Positions 11,860 through 25,059 of a stretch of DNA of 64,000 bases are shown here, in pieces; within the stretch, counting starts at the first letter, position 1, and every line of letters begins with the position of its first letter. Source of the DNA: Eumeta japonica (lineage: Eukaryota; Arthropoda; Insecta; Lepidoptera; Psychidae). Made by a program: the position numbers and the translations under genes. The notes below the pieces were generated by a model, which worked only from the letters and a program-made list of their open reading frames with translations, searched no databases and had not been told where the DNA came from. The DNA lies in contig BGZK01000550.1 in NCBI GenBank assembly GCA_005406025.1, positions 297,164-361,163 on the forward strand. Direction: 5' to 3'.

Positions 11860-12600
11860 TCCAAACAGTTAATTGCTTGTCTGGCGAGGCATTGTCATGG
11901 TGAAGGAGAATCCTACTGCGAGGTCGTTTTTGCTGTATTTTTTCCAAAACAAGTAGCACACAAGTATTAACGTGACAGTCTGTAGAAACCGTTTTTTTTT
12001 TATCTTCTAAAACAATTGTTGCATAATGGACCTGTCATTCTGAAGAAAGAGGCCACCATCTTTTTACCGACGCTTCGACCTCGTTGTACTTTAGTAGGTA
12101 ACTCCTTGAAAGGAGTTGCCTACTAAACTCAGCAGACTGACCTTTGGTTTCAGGATCGTAACAGTAAATCCAGTTTTCGTCACTGGTAACCATGTCGTAC
12201 AAAGTATTTAAGTCACCACCGGAAAATCTTTGCATCATTTCGGGACACGACGATTAATACGACGTAGTTTTTGAGCTTCGGTCAAGTTATGACGTTTACA
12301 CCGAGTACGAGCCTCCTGACCACTAAATATTCATGAAGGATTTTGTGTACTTGACTCATACCGGTTCCTAAGCTTCTCCAAAGGTCACTGTTTTGTCAGC
12401 CTCTGTCAAGAGCCGCACGGCACTGATGTTGTTTTCGGTCGTTGCCGTAGAAGGATATCCCTCATGCAAATCGTCGGTCAGATCATTGCGACCACGTTTG
12501 AACTAGTTAAACCAGTTATAAACAGTGGCAAGGGTGGAGCTTCATCATTAAAGGCCAACCGAAGTCTGTTATCACTTTCTTGCTGGTTTATGGCAACGAG
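11860..12600 (-). pseudogene. Mariner-family transposase relic
   Basis: The minus strand carries, in order from about 12590 to 11865, decayed mariner transposase pieces: FNDEAP near the N-terminal helix-turn-helix, GMSQVH-like and HNLTEAQKLRRIN segments, then FSGGDLNTLYDMVTSDENWI with the first catalytic Asp in TSDENW, YDPETK, and LHHDNAS with the second catalytic Asp. Several stops and frameshifts interrupt it (67 codons is the longest frame, 12035-12238), so it cannot encode an active enzyme. The C-terminal third fades below 11860. Terminal inverted repeats were not found. Confidence 0.85.
12090..12127. repeat. 18-bp inverted duplication inside the mariner relic
   Basis: Arms 12090-12107 and 12110-12127 are reverse complements with one mismatch and a 2-nt spacer (GA). 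One arm corresponds to ordinary transposase sequence after the YDPETK motif. The other is an extra inverted copy that interrupts the frame. Confidence 0.9.
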
Positions 12601-14169
12601 TCATAGAAAATCATTGTAGGAAAATTTTCTTGCATTAAATTCATGTTGATATTAGACAAATAATTATCGTTTTGCCGCCCATTTGTAAAAGCAAATGACA
12701 GATGAAAACAATATACATAATAAGGTTGGAAAAGATATCCATTTTTTAAATTGAAATATGTTTTATTATTTATAATTTCTAACTGAACATTTCTAAAACT
12801 TTTAAATGTGCCCCACGTAGTAGGAAGGACAGAAATAAGGTTTATTTCGACAGTGGTGTGACTAAACCTGATCAAGTGTATATTATACTTTTTAGACGTT
12901 TGTCATACCTGATAATTAACGGCGTAAATAGTTCGTACGTCGATAACAGGCTAACGAGCTGACGTTGTGATGTAGAGCTTTATACAGGTATGTGTGCCGC
13001 CAGCTATAACTTAAGCAAACTAGGAATTTTATTGCGTGGTTCCCACGTCATGGAATCTCGGAGGTAAACGCTAATTTATATAAGTTACGTGTCCATCGAT
13101 TGCGCTGCAGTAACTAGAGTGACAGAGGCAGGTGAACGTATCCATTTTAGTTTAAGACATAGTTCGTTCATGATAAATATTTATCTGGATTTTTTGACAT
13201 GTCGCTCATACTTTGCAGAGATAAATTTTGAGGTACGGATAGCAGAAATAGTCGCGATTTTAATTGAAAATGTAGCCTTGTGGTAATAATTTCCTATAAA
13301 ACCTCATAACAAGTAAATAAAATAACAATAACAATTTTAATTCGTGATGAGGCAGTGAGGCGCCCTCATTAAAATTTTCACGAAGACAATCATGGATTAA
13401 AAAATTGTAGCATCCAATTAATTAACATGTTAATAGCTTACGCGCGAGCTTAAGTTATTTTGGGAATCCGAGACTCGTTAAATAACCGGCCGTCTAAATA
13501 AATTTCCCAAAAATAATAAATTAATGTGCTATAACAAATATATTTAGAATTAAGCACAGTGCATTATTTACAAATATACTTTTGTCGTATTTTATTTATT
13601 ATTTTTTTTTTTAGTAATTTAATCAATCTTTTTTTTAACTGTCACTAAATCTATATTTTAATGACATAACATAAGGTTAAATGAAACTTTTTTATTTAAT
13701 TTCTCACCTTCCATTACTCAAAAAAAGATAGAAAATAAATAATACAGGTTTAATTTCGAATGACATTTGGGATTGAAGGAACAACGTAACAAACGTAGTT
13801 TCTGACAGCCGTGTCCCGATGCCATTGTTTTTTTTTAATTAGTGTCTATGATTTCCATAGCAAGGACTATTTTCTAATTTCCGTTTTATTTTTTAAGTGA
13901 TCCACGTTTAAACAAAAACATAACTGAAAAATAAACAGTCTAAATAGGAATAATAGATGTGGATCCTATTCTTCTCGTTAAAATTTTTCGCGTATGATTT
14001 ATGTATTTACATACGACGCATACTGATTAATTTCAATTGATATACTCGTACGTAATCATAATGAGAAACTAATTTCATTTAGTGAGGCAACTAAACAATA
14101 GTTACCGTTACCAATGAATTTACTCAACAAAAAAATGTCAAAATCGACCTTAAATATTAACCTCTTACA
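12601..14169. other. AT-rich noncoding stretch
   Basis: No gene is supported. A 95-codon minus frame (12588-12875) and a 65-codon plus frame (13089-13286) have no recognisable features. Patches around 12940-13130 and 13430-13500 are slightly GC-enriched. Confidence 0.45.
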
Positions 14170-14420
14170 TCCATTTTAACCCCCAAGGTAGAAAAACGGG
14201 AGTTAAAAGTTTGACATGTGTATCTATATCTGTGTGTACTTACGCATCTGTGCCTGTTGCTCCACCATTGCTCCTAAACGATTGAACCGATATCGATTTT
14301 GTATTTTTTGTATGAAACACGACTTAATCGAGTGTATTCTTAACTATGATTCAGGAGTCTGTTCAGCCGTTTAAAGATTATTAGCCCTTTTCCACTTATT
14401 GAAGCGATATAAGCTTCTTG
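14170..14420. repeat. Interspersed repeat fragment (non-LTR 3'UTR type)
   Basis: CCCCCAAGGTAGAAAAACGG, GTTTGACATGTGTATC, CTCCTAAACGATTGAACCG and the following ACCGATATCGATTTTG-like words follow the order of a repeat widespread in moth and butterfly genomes. Identification rests on remembered wording, not on a search. Confidence 0.5.
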
Positions 14421-17324
14421 CACAAGTCTCGTTAAGTTTCTGTATTTCGTTATTTCAATTATATTAGAACATAAAAACTTTGAACTAATGCTACAGCATC
14501 ACCTGGAATTTGCTGGCGACTCAACTCCCCACCAACTTACAGCAGAGGTATTGTGTTTGGGCTCATCGGAATGGTCTCATTGAATATATTATATATAGAC
14601 ATCTTGTCTGTCTATCTACCTATAATGTATTTCCTTTCCGGGGACCGCTAAGTCCATAAATATAATATAATACAATTACAAATGATAAAATATGAATTTT
14701 AAATCTAAATAATATACGTAGGCTTTGTGAGTAAACATTAAAATATCAATATGTGACTGTGAGTATAAATCTCCATTTAGACTTAGCAATCTCTCGAGAC
14801 GACGCATAAATAAATATAAATATAAACTCACGCCTATCTCCCAGAAGGGAAAGCAGAGACTATAGATTTACACGTAGAACGATCGTTGCATATATATCTT
14901 GCTTCACAAAGCTTGGATTGAAATATTATCTGCTACTCATATTAAACTTAAAGGGCTACTTTTTTACTTTTCAATACTATTGCTTGCATCTGGAGTTTTT
15001 TTAAATTTTATTAAGTAGGTAAGAATCTGAAATGAAAATACATTATTTCAGTCGTATGCTTCACGAGCTGCTAATTATTAACACTTAAAATCTTCATGTA
15101 AATCAGCGAGCACCAATTAAGCCCATTTCAAATGCTAATAGTAAAAAAATAAGGCCAAGAACACCACAATATGGCTATGTTAAAATTCATTTTTATGAAA
15201 AGATTTGTTTTCGTTATTGTTATCGAATCTGACACAGTTAACAAACACATTCCTTCTAGGTATAAACTTCCTCAGAACGCATTTCATATTCAAAGTCATC
15301 ACAAATAAAAATTTAATTCATTGATTTATGAACACCAATCGTGGCAGTCACTATACAGCTTGTTTCTTAAATTATAACGTACCGGTTACTGTGAAAAAAA
15401 ATGCATGCGCGGATAACATAAATTCACTTTGCTATTAAAATGCATATTTAAAGTGCATCTCAGACGCATACTGGACATGCAAACAACATTTACATAGAAT
15501 TAGCATGAATATAATATTTCATTCGTGTTTCATTAACTATTGCGATTAAAATGTTTACTTTAAAGATAAATTCTTGAAGTATTAAAATTTTTTTTAATCA
15601 ATTTATTTCATTTAACTCATCACAACGATCATTGCTAACAAAAGTCTGAGACAAATATTAATTTATGTACTCAATTTAAAAAATTTTGCTTCTTTAAACG
15701 TAATTATAATTTTTTAAATTGAATAAAAAAAATAATCATGATTAAAAAAAACGATCTTACAAAATAACTACCACCATATGTATTACTGTAATATATAGGA
15801 TGTAACCGTAACAACTATATATTGCTATATATTACTGTAATGTCTATTCCTATAACTGTAACATCTGCATGTGACTATAAACGTAACCGCGATTTCCAAC
15901 TCTTCAATAGTTAATCCATCTCTCCAACTACGAAATCCAAAACAAACAATGACAACGAGTGGACTACAATCGCAGACGTAACATGTGGATATTTTTACGA
16001 GGCTTAAAAAAAGCACGCCCGCGCCGACTTTGTCATCGTATTTCTGACGAATGACGGCCATCGTTCGACGACAATGGACCCTTCATACGGCGAAGGCGTA
16101 ATTGTGAAGGCTTCGAAGGAATGTGCGACTCGAACTAGAGCTGTTCACGGAACCGGCCAACTTGGACGGATCTATTATTCATGTCGGACGTGTGTTTTAA
16201 AATGTCTCTGTACGCATGCGACAACGCTTCTCTTTTTGGATTGTTTATAATATGTAAAATAATATTATAAATTACAATGTTTGTTTCTTAGTTTCTTTTT
16301 TCTTTTATGCAGTAATGGAGATCGAATCTGCGTCTTTTTTTTATAATAAAGTGGGTTATTGGTGGACAAGAGGAACAGATATTAACTCTGCATTATTCGA
16401 AAAAATGCACGATACATAAAAGATTGATTTATACCTATCACTGTAATCGGTATACTGATGTGATTAGAATTTGGTTCATAGATTAGTTTTATGTGGAAAT
16501 TACCCCTAAAATGGTTTTTATTCTTTAAAAATAGTCTCAGGGGGATTCTAATTTAGCCCTTTAATAATATATCACATGGATGAAACCACCGAGCGCATAT
16601 TCGATATGTTTAATGATCGGCAACGAGAGAGGGAATTAATAACGAGACCGTTATCGAAACGCACAGAACGTATAAAAGGGAGATTACTTGAAATAAAAAT
16701 AGAATGAAAGAATTCCATATACGTGCGCAAAAAGCCGCACACGTAAGCCAATAAAGCGATATTAGAATATTCATCGTCTAGAGATCTCCTCTCATATAAG
16801 AATACGATCAATGGCCTCAACAAAATATCCGTATATCAATTAGAAACACTCTCTTAATTTAGTATCTTTAGTGTTCATACAGGAATATTTTCAGACTCAT
16901 TGTTAGGAAATAAATTTATTTTAATGATGAACGTTTGCATAATTGTGAAAACTAAGTAAAGATATTAAATTTTCTATAAACTTTTAAATTATGTTTTATT
17001 TCATCCACTATGGGCTGATAAAACGTATGTATTCGCTAAATTTATTATATAAAATACCCTCTAGATTTAATATCATACATGTCAGTATTTATTTAAAGCT
17101 GATGTATTTATTTAACATTTCGAACTTCCTTTCTTTTTTATTACAATTTTTTTAAGTTGTCATAGACATCCTTAGTAAGCACATCGTCATAAGTGACAAT
17201 AGAACGTTTATAGAAAGACAATAGAAAATTACGAGACATTACGCGTCACACAAAAAATAAAACAATATTTTTAATTCTTTTCTTTACAATCGCTTCTTCG
17301 GCTATGTTTCCATGATTATCTCAC
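14421..17324. other. Noncoding stretch with repeat fragment and GC block
   Basis: A short copy of the CTATCTCCCAGAAGGGAAAG / AGCAGAGACTATAG repeat lies at 14832-14880. The block 15880-16180 is GC-enriched with a 78-codon minus frame of no recognisable family. 15780-15870 contains imprecise repeats of TATTACTGTAAT and CTGTAAC words. The rest is AT-rich without supported features. Confidence 0.4.
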
Positions 17325-17640
17325 ACATAATGTCACGCCTATTTCCCAGAGGGGTAAGCAGGGACTCAAACTGCACTTAAAATGATCCTCGTTTACTTTT
17401 TTCGTAACGTTTACATTCCTTCTTTATTTTATTAAACCCCTTTCTAAAAGTTGAGTAACGTTGAAAAGTTGTCACACCTTTAATGTACATTGCTCCAAAT
17501 TAGTCTGTCTAGATCAATCTTACAGACCAATCTTTATCAATACTCCCGTCACACGTATTCATTCATTAGATCATACTTTTATCACTCTACTTTCATTTTA
17601 TCTTTCCATATAAACAAATAAGCTTAATATAGACATTTCC
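17325..17640. repeat. Decayed interspersed repeat, AGGGGTAAGCAGGGACT family
   Basis: Begins GTCACGCCTATTTCCCAGAG followed by GGGTAAGCAGGGACT, then continues with degraded pyrimidine-rich words as in the 4770 and 47985 copies. Confidence 0.55.
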
Positions 17641-19374
17641 AAGTTAGTCAATTACTTTAAACTACACTATTCGTAGTAAATAATTAATTTCCCAAATTCT
17701 GTTACATTTTTTAAAATATAAGTAATTACACATCGAATAACCAATTTCCCCAGCATAACGCAATTTTAAGGATTCACAATACGCAAGGCAAACGCTTAAA
17801 CTCTATACCATAGTTAACAAATGTTTTGTACTATTAAACATTCTGTCTACAAATAAGCATTAATAGTTCCACAAGTACCCTGAGCGGACGTTGAATGTCT
17901 AAAACCTGACTTCCCCCAGTAATATCACATTACATTAATTGTTAATTATTGTTTTTGACGCAAATATTTACGTTTGTGTGACACTTGCGCGAGGCTCCGA
18001 TAAACACGCCATTTGCCGTTTTTCAGTACACGAGAACATCGCACTAACGATCAATGTTCCAAGGTACTCATTACTATTATAGAGTTTGTACTGAAACAAA
18101 ATAAGACAATATTCAAGCAAGGGTTCGTTATTTTACCAACGAGAGGTAGCACAGTCAAAGTGCTTACTCGGCTCACGCGGCGTGGTCTAGGACTAAACTG
18201 AGAACATAGAATAGTTGAGCTGACAAAAATGGAAAACTGTCGTCAATCAATGGGAGATTATCGTCTATATTTCAAGGATACCCCAGTACATTGCTTTGAG
18301 ATGATATCTTCTTTAATCCATGCTATATTACCCACACTTCAGTACCCACTAAATACGCGTAGTGCGAAATATTGTCAACTATGTTTAGAGCGTGCAAGGC
18401 CCCATTCACTTTATTCTTTTCATTAACCTTTTCTTGACAACATTTATTACCCAGTACATACGTTCAATAAATACGTTTATCACTTTCGAATATTCTTTCG
18501 AATGAGTTCATATAGAAGGGACTCCGTAATCCGCTTCCCAAATTGTACTTTAACATGCTTCGAACGACGGCGTTGTACCTGCACAGGTAGAGGGTCAGGC
18601 CGCGCCGCGCCACTGGCCACTTCTAAGCGTTCGTGTGCCCGAGCAAAAAACTCTACGAACCCTAAAAAAATTTTGGCCGTGAGAATGTATTTTCTCTTTA
18701 TTTTGAATCATCACTGTTTTAGATTTGCCGGTAATTATATTCTGTTTCCTTTCAAACACTTACATAAATAAATATTCATAATATTTGCATGTATATGTTT
18801 CCCATTACATAAAAAATTGTTATTTCCTAACTTATGCAAAACGTAAGGAATCACAAACAGATTCCAATATAATCCTTCCGGCAAGTGCGCAGGAGCCGCG
18901 AGCTCCTCGCACCTCGGCAAATAAAATGCGCACCCATTAGATATAATTCAAAAGCGACTTTTATAGCATTGCTTCATCCGAACTATAAATAATTAACTGC
19001 GCAGGCGACGGTAAATCACGGTAATTTACGAGAATGCACGTCAAAACCCTGGATAGCGCCCTCACTCCTGCGCATGAGCCCGATGGCTGCGTAATCACTT
19101 TTAAGGATTTTCTACGAAGATTGCTATAACTTCTGGTTAAACGATAAAGATTTTACATTAGTTGCTTAATTTTAACTATTTCTCTTCAAAATATTTGAAA
19201 TTGTTATTTTAAACTCAACAATGGTAAGAGAACATGAAATATAGTGTTTTGGGAAGAAAACTGACTGACCAGACTAAAATTAGTACCCAATATATAGATC
19301 CAGACTCATATAGCCAGTGTAAGACACGAAACTAAACACGGAACAGACGGGACGCGCGCGCGCATACCTCGTAT
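17641..19374. other. Noncoding stretch with GC-enriched patches
   Basis: Patches 17940-18010, 18540-18670 and 18880-19090 are GC-enriched, with short overlapping frames (61-89 codons) lacking recognisable motifs. The rest is AT-rich. No gene is supported. Confidence 0.4.
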
Positions 19375-19590
19375 ACTGCGATCCAACTAAACCATCAAAT
19401 AGAGTTACAAATATCAGACTACGACGCGGTAGATCGCGAGAACGTTGGAGGGACGAAATTGGTTCGTTCAACAAAATAATATTTACAATTGCGCAGAACG
19501 AAGACGAACGAAGCGAGATTAAAAAGTCCCTGGGCAGCGTTGTGACGAAACAGGTCGATGAAGTCAATTCGCAACAAATCCACTGACTAT
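19375..19590 (+). pseudogene. Non-LTR retrotransposon C-terminal relic
   Basis: A plus-strand frame ending in a stop near 19585 reads GRSRERWRDEI, then IAQNEDER, then a KSLGS/QVDEV tail. This pattern (a GRPxxRW.D.I box followed by W..IAQNR..W..L.EAYVQQW) is the familiar C-terminus of several insect LINE reverse transcriptase proteins. Key tryptophans of the tail are lost and the frame is degraded, so it is a fossil. It belongs to a different LINE family from the three jockey-like copies here. Confidence 0.65.
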
Positions 19591-20177
19591 AGGAAACATG
19601 AATTATTCACTACTGAATACTGAAAAATAAAAAAGGCATAAATATAAGAAAAAAAAAATATAAATAGAATTTCACTTAAACCATTCGAGATCACAAAATT
19701 TGTTGTTTGCCACGGCTTATGAGATAATGGTGAGACATATAATTTTCGGAATTTTCACAACAATTTCGAATTCAGACGGCTAAGACAGAATCAAGAAATA
19801 GAATAGACTAGCTTTTCCGGAACGCACCATCGCTCGCCTATTGCGTCACATGTACATACTTATTCAAAAAGGTTACCTACCGTTTTTCTTAGGCTCATCA
19901 AAACTTTTCTTGAGCTCCTATTAAACTGCAACTTTCGCTTTCATATTTCGCCGTAATGCACATTTAATGATGCGTGTGTCACTTATGGCTCGAAACCTAC
20001 GTGAGGAATAAAACGCATACAGAATTAAGACAAAATTTAGAAAACTAGTAGGATTTTTATGAATGTAGAAAATTATGAGCTTTACTCTATTTGTAAGTAT
20101 ACATTATTCTAATTTTGTCCCATTATAGTAGATTCATTATTTAATTATTTTACAGCGGAACTAGCTACGTTTGTAAA
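19591..20177. other. AT-rich noncoding stretch
   Basis: Nothing that can be supported as a gene or known repeat was found. Confidence 0.5.
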
Positions 20178-20720
20178 AAAAAATGGATCCATGTACTTAT
20201 GTACGTGCGTGAAAATTACACTTCTTTGGCATAATTACAAATTAGTTTTTAATTGCTTTCAAGTAATTAAATATTAATTAGTAAATAATTAATTACATTA
20301 ATTATGTAATTTAATAATAATCATAAAAATTAAATTTAAGTTTATTCATTTTTTAAATATTTATTATTTTCTTAATTTGATATTCACTTTTCATTTTTAT
20401 CAATAAGTTTTCATTAAATTTGTTCATTTATTGTTATAAATATTTATTATTTATTAAATTTAATAATAAATATTAAAAATTATTTATTTAATTTGATATT
20501 TAATTTTTATAACAATTTTTTTATTAAATGTTGTACTAAATTTATTTATTTATTTTGTAAATATTAAATAAGCAATAAAAAATATTTAATATTAATAAAT
20601 TAATAATATTTAGTATTAATTATATTAAATAATAATATTATAATTTAAATCAATAAATAATACATATGGATAATTAACCTCAATTATATTGAAGCACTTA
20701 AAAAAGTATGTAAGCACAAT
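20178..20720 (+). mobile_element. AT-rich repeat element, copy C
   Basis: The left end (AAAAATGGATCCATGTACTT, TATGTACGTGCGTGAAAATT, ACACTTCTTTGGCAT) and right end (CATATGGATAATTAACCTCA, ATTATATTGAAGCAC) recur in reverse complement at 39835-39290. Between them lies almost pure A/T sequence dominated by TTTATTATTAAA-like words. No coding content is visible. It is a diverged pair member of a short non-autonomous element. Confidence 0.7.
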
Positions 20721-20745
20721 TTTTTTCACTAGTATTTACGAATAG

Positions 20746-20750
20746 TAAAA
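20746..20750 (-). terminator. RNA polymerase III terminator of the tRNA
   Basis: Five consecutive T residues on the minus strand begin 4 nt after the tRNA discriminator base, the expected place for a pol III stop. Confidence 0.7.
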
Positions 20751-20753
20751 ACT

Positions 20754-20827
20754 TGGCCCATGAGGGGATCGAACCCGCGACCTTCGCGTTATTTGCACGA
20801 CGCTCTAACCAACTGAGCTAATGAGCC
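20754..20827 (-). tRNA. tRNA-Ile (AAU type) with altered anticodon loop
   Basis: The 74-nt minus-strand sequence folds as a cloverleaf. The acceptor GGCTCAT/ATGGGCC has one G-U pair and discriminator A. The D arm is GCTC-AGTTGGTTA-GAGC, the anticodon stem TCGTG/CGCGA, and the T loop TTCGATC. The A box (TAGCTCAGTTGG) and B box (GGTTCGATCC) are intact, and a T-run terminator follows. The anticodon loop reads CAAATAA where insect tRNA-Ile(AAU) has CTAATAA. U33, nearly universal in tRNAs, is therefore A, with AAU still at positions 34-36. The T stem has a C-U mismatch. Transcription is plausible; decoding activity is doubtful. Confidence 0.85.
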
Positions 20828-23719
20828 ATTGAGACGAAAATCCTATATATGTATATCAAAAAACATGTTAATTTTGTGTTACACTGATTCGTGCGCATCT
20901 TAAAATTTCACTCTCATATTTTTTTCATAACGCGCCTAAAGAAGTAAAAGTTCAAAAATTATTAAATACATTAATATATACATTCTTAGGGAACATGCAC
21001 ATATCGTTCTACTGCTATCAATGTGACACATTCAATATCGCTGTCACCGACTCTATTTTACAGAAACGTTTGCATACCTATAATATTTAAAAAGAAAATT
21101 GTAGTTAATTAAATAAGAAATTTAAGAAAGAAAAAATTTTATAAGAAAATTGAGAAGAATATTATAAAGAAAACCTTTTATACAATGAGAACCCGAGAAA
21201 GTTTTGCAACATAAGTCTATCGTCCATTTTATATTATTGTCCCACCTGAAAGGCCTGTGGTACACCTGACGCTGTCCAGTAAGAGGTCTTTGTCCAACCG
21301 AAGCTTTGTTTTACAAAAGTGAGGAGAAAAAAGTAATTTTCACCTCAACACAGTGGCAGAGAACCCTTCACGCACTCTATATAGTGCGACTGCGTGCAGC
21401 TACACTTTACTTACGATAAGATAAATTTCCCTATTCGTACGAAAAATTGAAATCGATACCAATCAGTGTCTAACAGGCAATTGGAATACACAAAGTTTAT
21501 AATGGTAATGAGAAATGATAAAATTATATTGTTGTAGAGTTCAGAACAAACATGAAAAAGCTTAGTCACAAATCTTTAACGTAGCGATTATAAAATTTGA
21601 GGTTATGTTTTCTACTGTTTCGGAATATTTCGAATAGTTAACAAAATTCTTTGTTATCAGAAGAAAATTTTTTGTTAGCTATTCCAAATATTTAAATAAT
21701 GTTAACAAACAATTTTTCTTTAACTTTATTCGGTGATCAGCTCATATAAACTTCGAATAAAGCAAACAGACATCAAAATGCTTTTCTGAAAGTTTTGACA
21801 CAGAACATAAAATTGTTATAAATGAAATTTTAATACAATCAGTCCACTTATTAACTTTAAAAATCGATTTCGCGGTTTCTTTATTGGTACAAATTGTTTA
21901 TGGAAGTCGAATCGAGACATTAGTATATTATTAATATTTATACGCAGCTTTGAAAATACATCATAATAATATCAAAACACATACATGAATATAATAATTA
22001 GTTTATGCTCGTACACGCCCTGAACGCGACAAACTAACGAAATAACCGACATCTGGATACTATCGCAAACCATCATAACGGTAATTTACCGTTCTCGTTG
22101 ATTATATCTATTTGATTATGTTCGAAGTACAACTATCATATTTGATTCCTTTAATCGAATAGAAAAAAAAGGAAGTATGAAGAAGTACATTTTCATTCAA
22201 AATTTTAATAAGCTGAGTCAATTGATTAATTAAACTCCGGTTTGCACGCTAGCCCACGAAGGCTGCCTACCTCGCGCACAAGGTAACTTGAGATTTAGTA
22301 AGCCTTTTTGTGTTAAATTTTAATCTGTACCCCGATCGTGCCTCTCATTATGTTTGCTCTTGAGGAGCTATTATCGCACGATCAGCACAAAAAGCCCCCA
22401 CACAAAAGCTCGCCTCGTAATGGCTTCAAGCATTCCAAAAGCTTCCCCTATAACAAGTGCTCACTTTTCGGCGGCGTGCTTTTTAGCTTAATTAAGTTAA
22501 TCGTATTAAAACAGCTTAACTTGTTTCAGGGGGGGCAGAGCTTTTTGAGCTGCAGTATAAAGAAATGATATATATGTTCTTTATGTGCAGCAGCAATGAA
22601 GGGGTATTATTAATTAAAGCTACTGACATTCTATTCTAGAGCTCTATAATTTTTTGTACTTTCTGACAAACAATAAAAAAGCTTTAGTAATAAAATAATG
22701 TCAGAAAAAAGGACCCATTAATGTTCAGAGAAACGAATATTCGTTTGGTAGAAATAATACAACTTAAAACACCTGATTACAACCGACGCGTGAAGCTAAA
22801 TATAGGCTATTACAAATTACTAATAATACACAGATTCTTTAAAAATTATAATAAAAACATTATACTTTTTAAACTGCCAGTAACTTCACTTAAAATTTAA
22901 ATATTTGCTGTCTAATTATATTTCTGAATGATAATCTGATATTTTCATTGATTTATGTAGTATGTAATTCAATATTTTTAGCCCCTATTTTTAATAAACC
23001 TAGAAGGCATTTGTGCCGCTAAGTCAAAATATTTCAAAATATCGGTATCCTGTTAAGTTGCAATAAGTTTGTTGGTACCTAATCGATTTTACTTTAAAAA
23101 AGGTCAGTTTTCGGAATATTTCTACAAAATCATGTGCATGCACACTCGTATTTTCAGTGTCAAACATTTCATAAACGCAGGCACGGTTCGGCTATTTTTC
23201 GACGCGCGCTTCGAATTGGGCCGCGGCGTTTGAGCGCGCCGATGAAAGCTGTTAAATGCTAATACATCGATGAAATAGTGTTGTTCTGACGCCCACGAGC
23301 GAGTTGAAAAACCGTTTTTATTGCGCCCGCTCGCCACATCCGTCTGCCTCAAGTTTTGGGACGGTTTCGATGTTATATATTACCGACATGTGTACGGCCA
23401 GTGATGTGGCTAATCGTGTTATTTATTTGGCTAGCACGATGAGATCGCTGTACGAAGACGTATTTTATGTATACGAATGTGTTCATTAAACTAAAGTTCT
23501 TTTAAAAGTTCTATGAATCGAAGATTTGGTATTACAGTTGGGTCACATGTATCACATTCTATTGCAGGGACATGCCTTCTTTGAAGTTTTAGCTTCCTGC
23601 TCAAATATTGAATTTGAGAGTCCTAAGAATCTGTTTTTCTCATTTTCCGAGTGATATCTATATGTGTGTATACATGTATTAGTGGGAGTATATTTTTTGT
23701 ATTATTTTAGATTACTCTA
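20828..23719. other. Noncoding stretch with two candidate conserved blocks
   Basis: AT-rich overall. 22240-22560 is less AT-rich, has long unique words (CCGATCGTGCCTCTCATTATG, AAGCTTCCCCTATAACAAG) and a 76-codon plus frame without domains. 23160-23480 is GC-enriched with frames on both strands. Both resemble conserved noncoding elements more than genes. 21240-21430 has a repeat-like patch. Confidence 0.4.
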
Positions 23720-24120
23720 CCGGTAGACTTCAAAACCTAATCAGCTCTTTTTTTCTAAAAGCTCTCATTGATTGCCTCAAACGCATAAAAACCAATTTAA
23801 TTTAATCAAGAAACGTCATTGGAGTAAAAATTTTTGATGTGTTTTTTTAAATGTTTTTTAAACCAAAATACCGATTAAATTCACAAATCTATCCAACTCT
23901 TTTTCTAAAAAAAACAAATTCAATTTTTGCAAACTGCAAAAAATCGGTTATTTTGTTCAAAGGAAAAGAGTGGAGAAGAATTTTAAAAAGTTTCTTTTTA
24001 GAAAATTTTTAAAATGAAATACCGATTAATTCCAAAATCTAACCAACTTTTACTTAAGAAAAAAAAAACTAAACTGATCGTCGCAAAGAACATCAAAATC
24101 AGTGGATTCCTTAAGATTTC
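23720..24120. repeat. Diverged tandem repeat, about 150-bp period
   Basis: The phrase ACCGATTAA(A)TTC..AAATCTAACCAACT with a following run of A residues recurs at about 23872 and 24022. A weaker related unit starts near 23740 (AAAACCTAATCAGCTCTTTT). The units are heavily diverged and noncoding. Confidence 0.5.
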
Positions 24121-25059
24121 AAAAAAAAGTTTGTTTTTTAATTACTTGTCAAATGCTTTATGAATTGATTTTGTCCAAACTCCATACTTAAGGAGATTAA
24201 ATATACAAAGATAGCGGGAAGTTCTAAATATGGGACCGGGAGATTTTTTATTTTATTTGATAGGTTTGGATCTTGAGCACTCGTAACTTAGTTAATCAGT
24301 AGCTTAATCTACAGAAAGTCCTTCATTTTAAATACCAATTTTTTGACAAATCAAAATTTTCATATAGCAACACCACGAGAAAAATTCTAAAAAAGTGTAT
24401 TCTATTATGTATTATTTTATATTTATTATTTACACATTATATTATGCAATACATAGAAAAATATTAAAATATATCGGTTGATAATTTTATTAATTCTATA
24501 TCCAAAATCAATGTGTTAATTATTTGGAAAAAATCTAAATTATACGAATATCATTGCTTTCTGGATATTGTCTATAAACTTTTTAGACGATTGGAATGAA
24601 ATTTGAAATTATAAAGAAATTTGCTCGTGACGCGCGGTGAAGTTGTTAAGCTATGAAATTAAGCTGTTCAATAGAATGAAATATATTATTTCGACTCATT
24701 CCGTTTATAAGAAAAATTGTAAAACACACGTTACATCTAATGCGTAAATATTGAAGTGATTGCTTGGTTTCATTGATTGAATTGACATATAGTATATTTT
24801 TATATTATGCTATTTATAGTAATAAATTACTTAAGAAAACAATATATATTCATTATTGGCATATTGGCATTCATTATCAATAAATTTAGTTATTGTTAAT
24901 TAAGATTTTATTAATCACACCCACTGTTTTTTGGAACGTTATTTGCTTTTATACTTATAAAATTTTTTTGTAATTATTTCAACTTTTAGCTATTAATTCT
25001 CTAATCATTCCAAAGAAGCACAATCAAAAATTGAATGACAACGATTTTTTTTATTTTAG
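24121..25059. other. AT-rich noncoding stretch
   Basis: No feature is supported up to a pyrimidine tract and AG (25044-25059) that form the acceptor of the exon candidate that follows. Confidence 0.5.
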
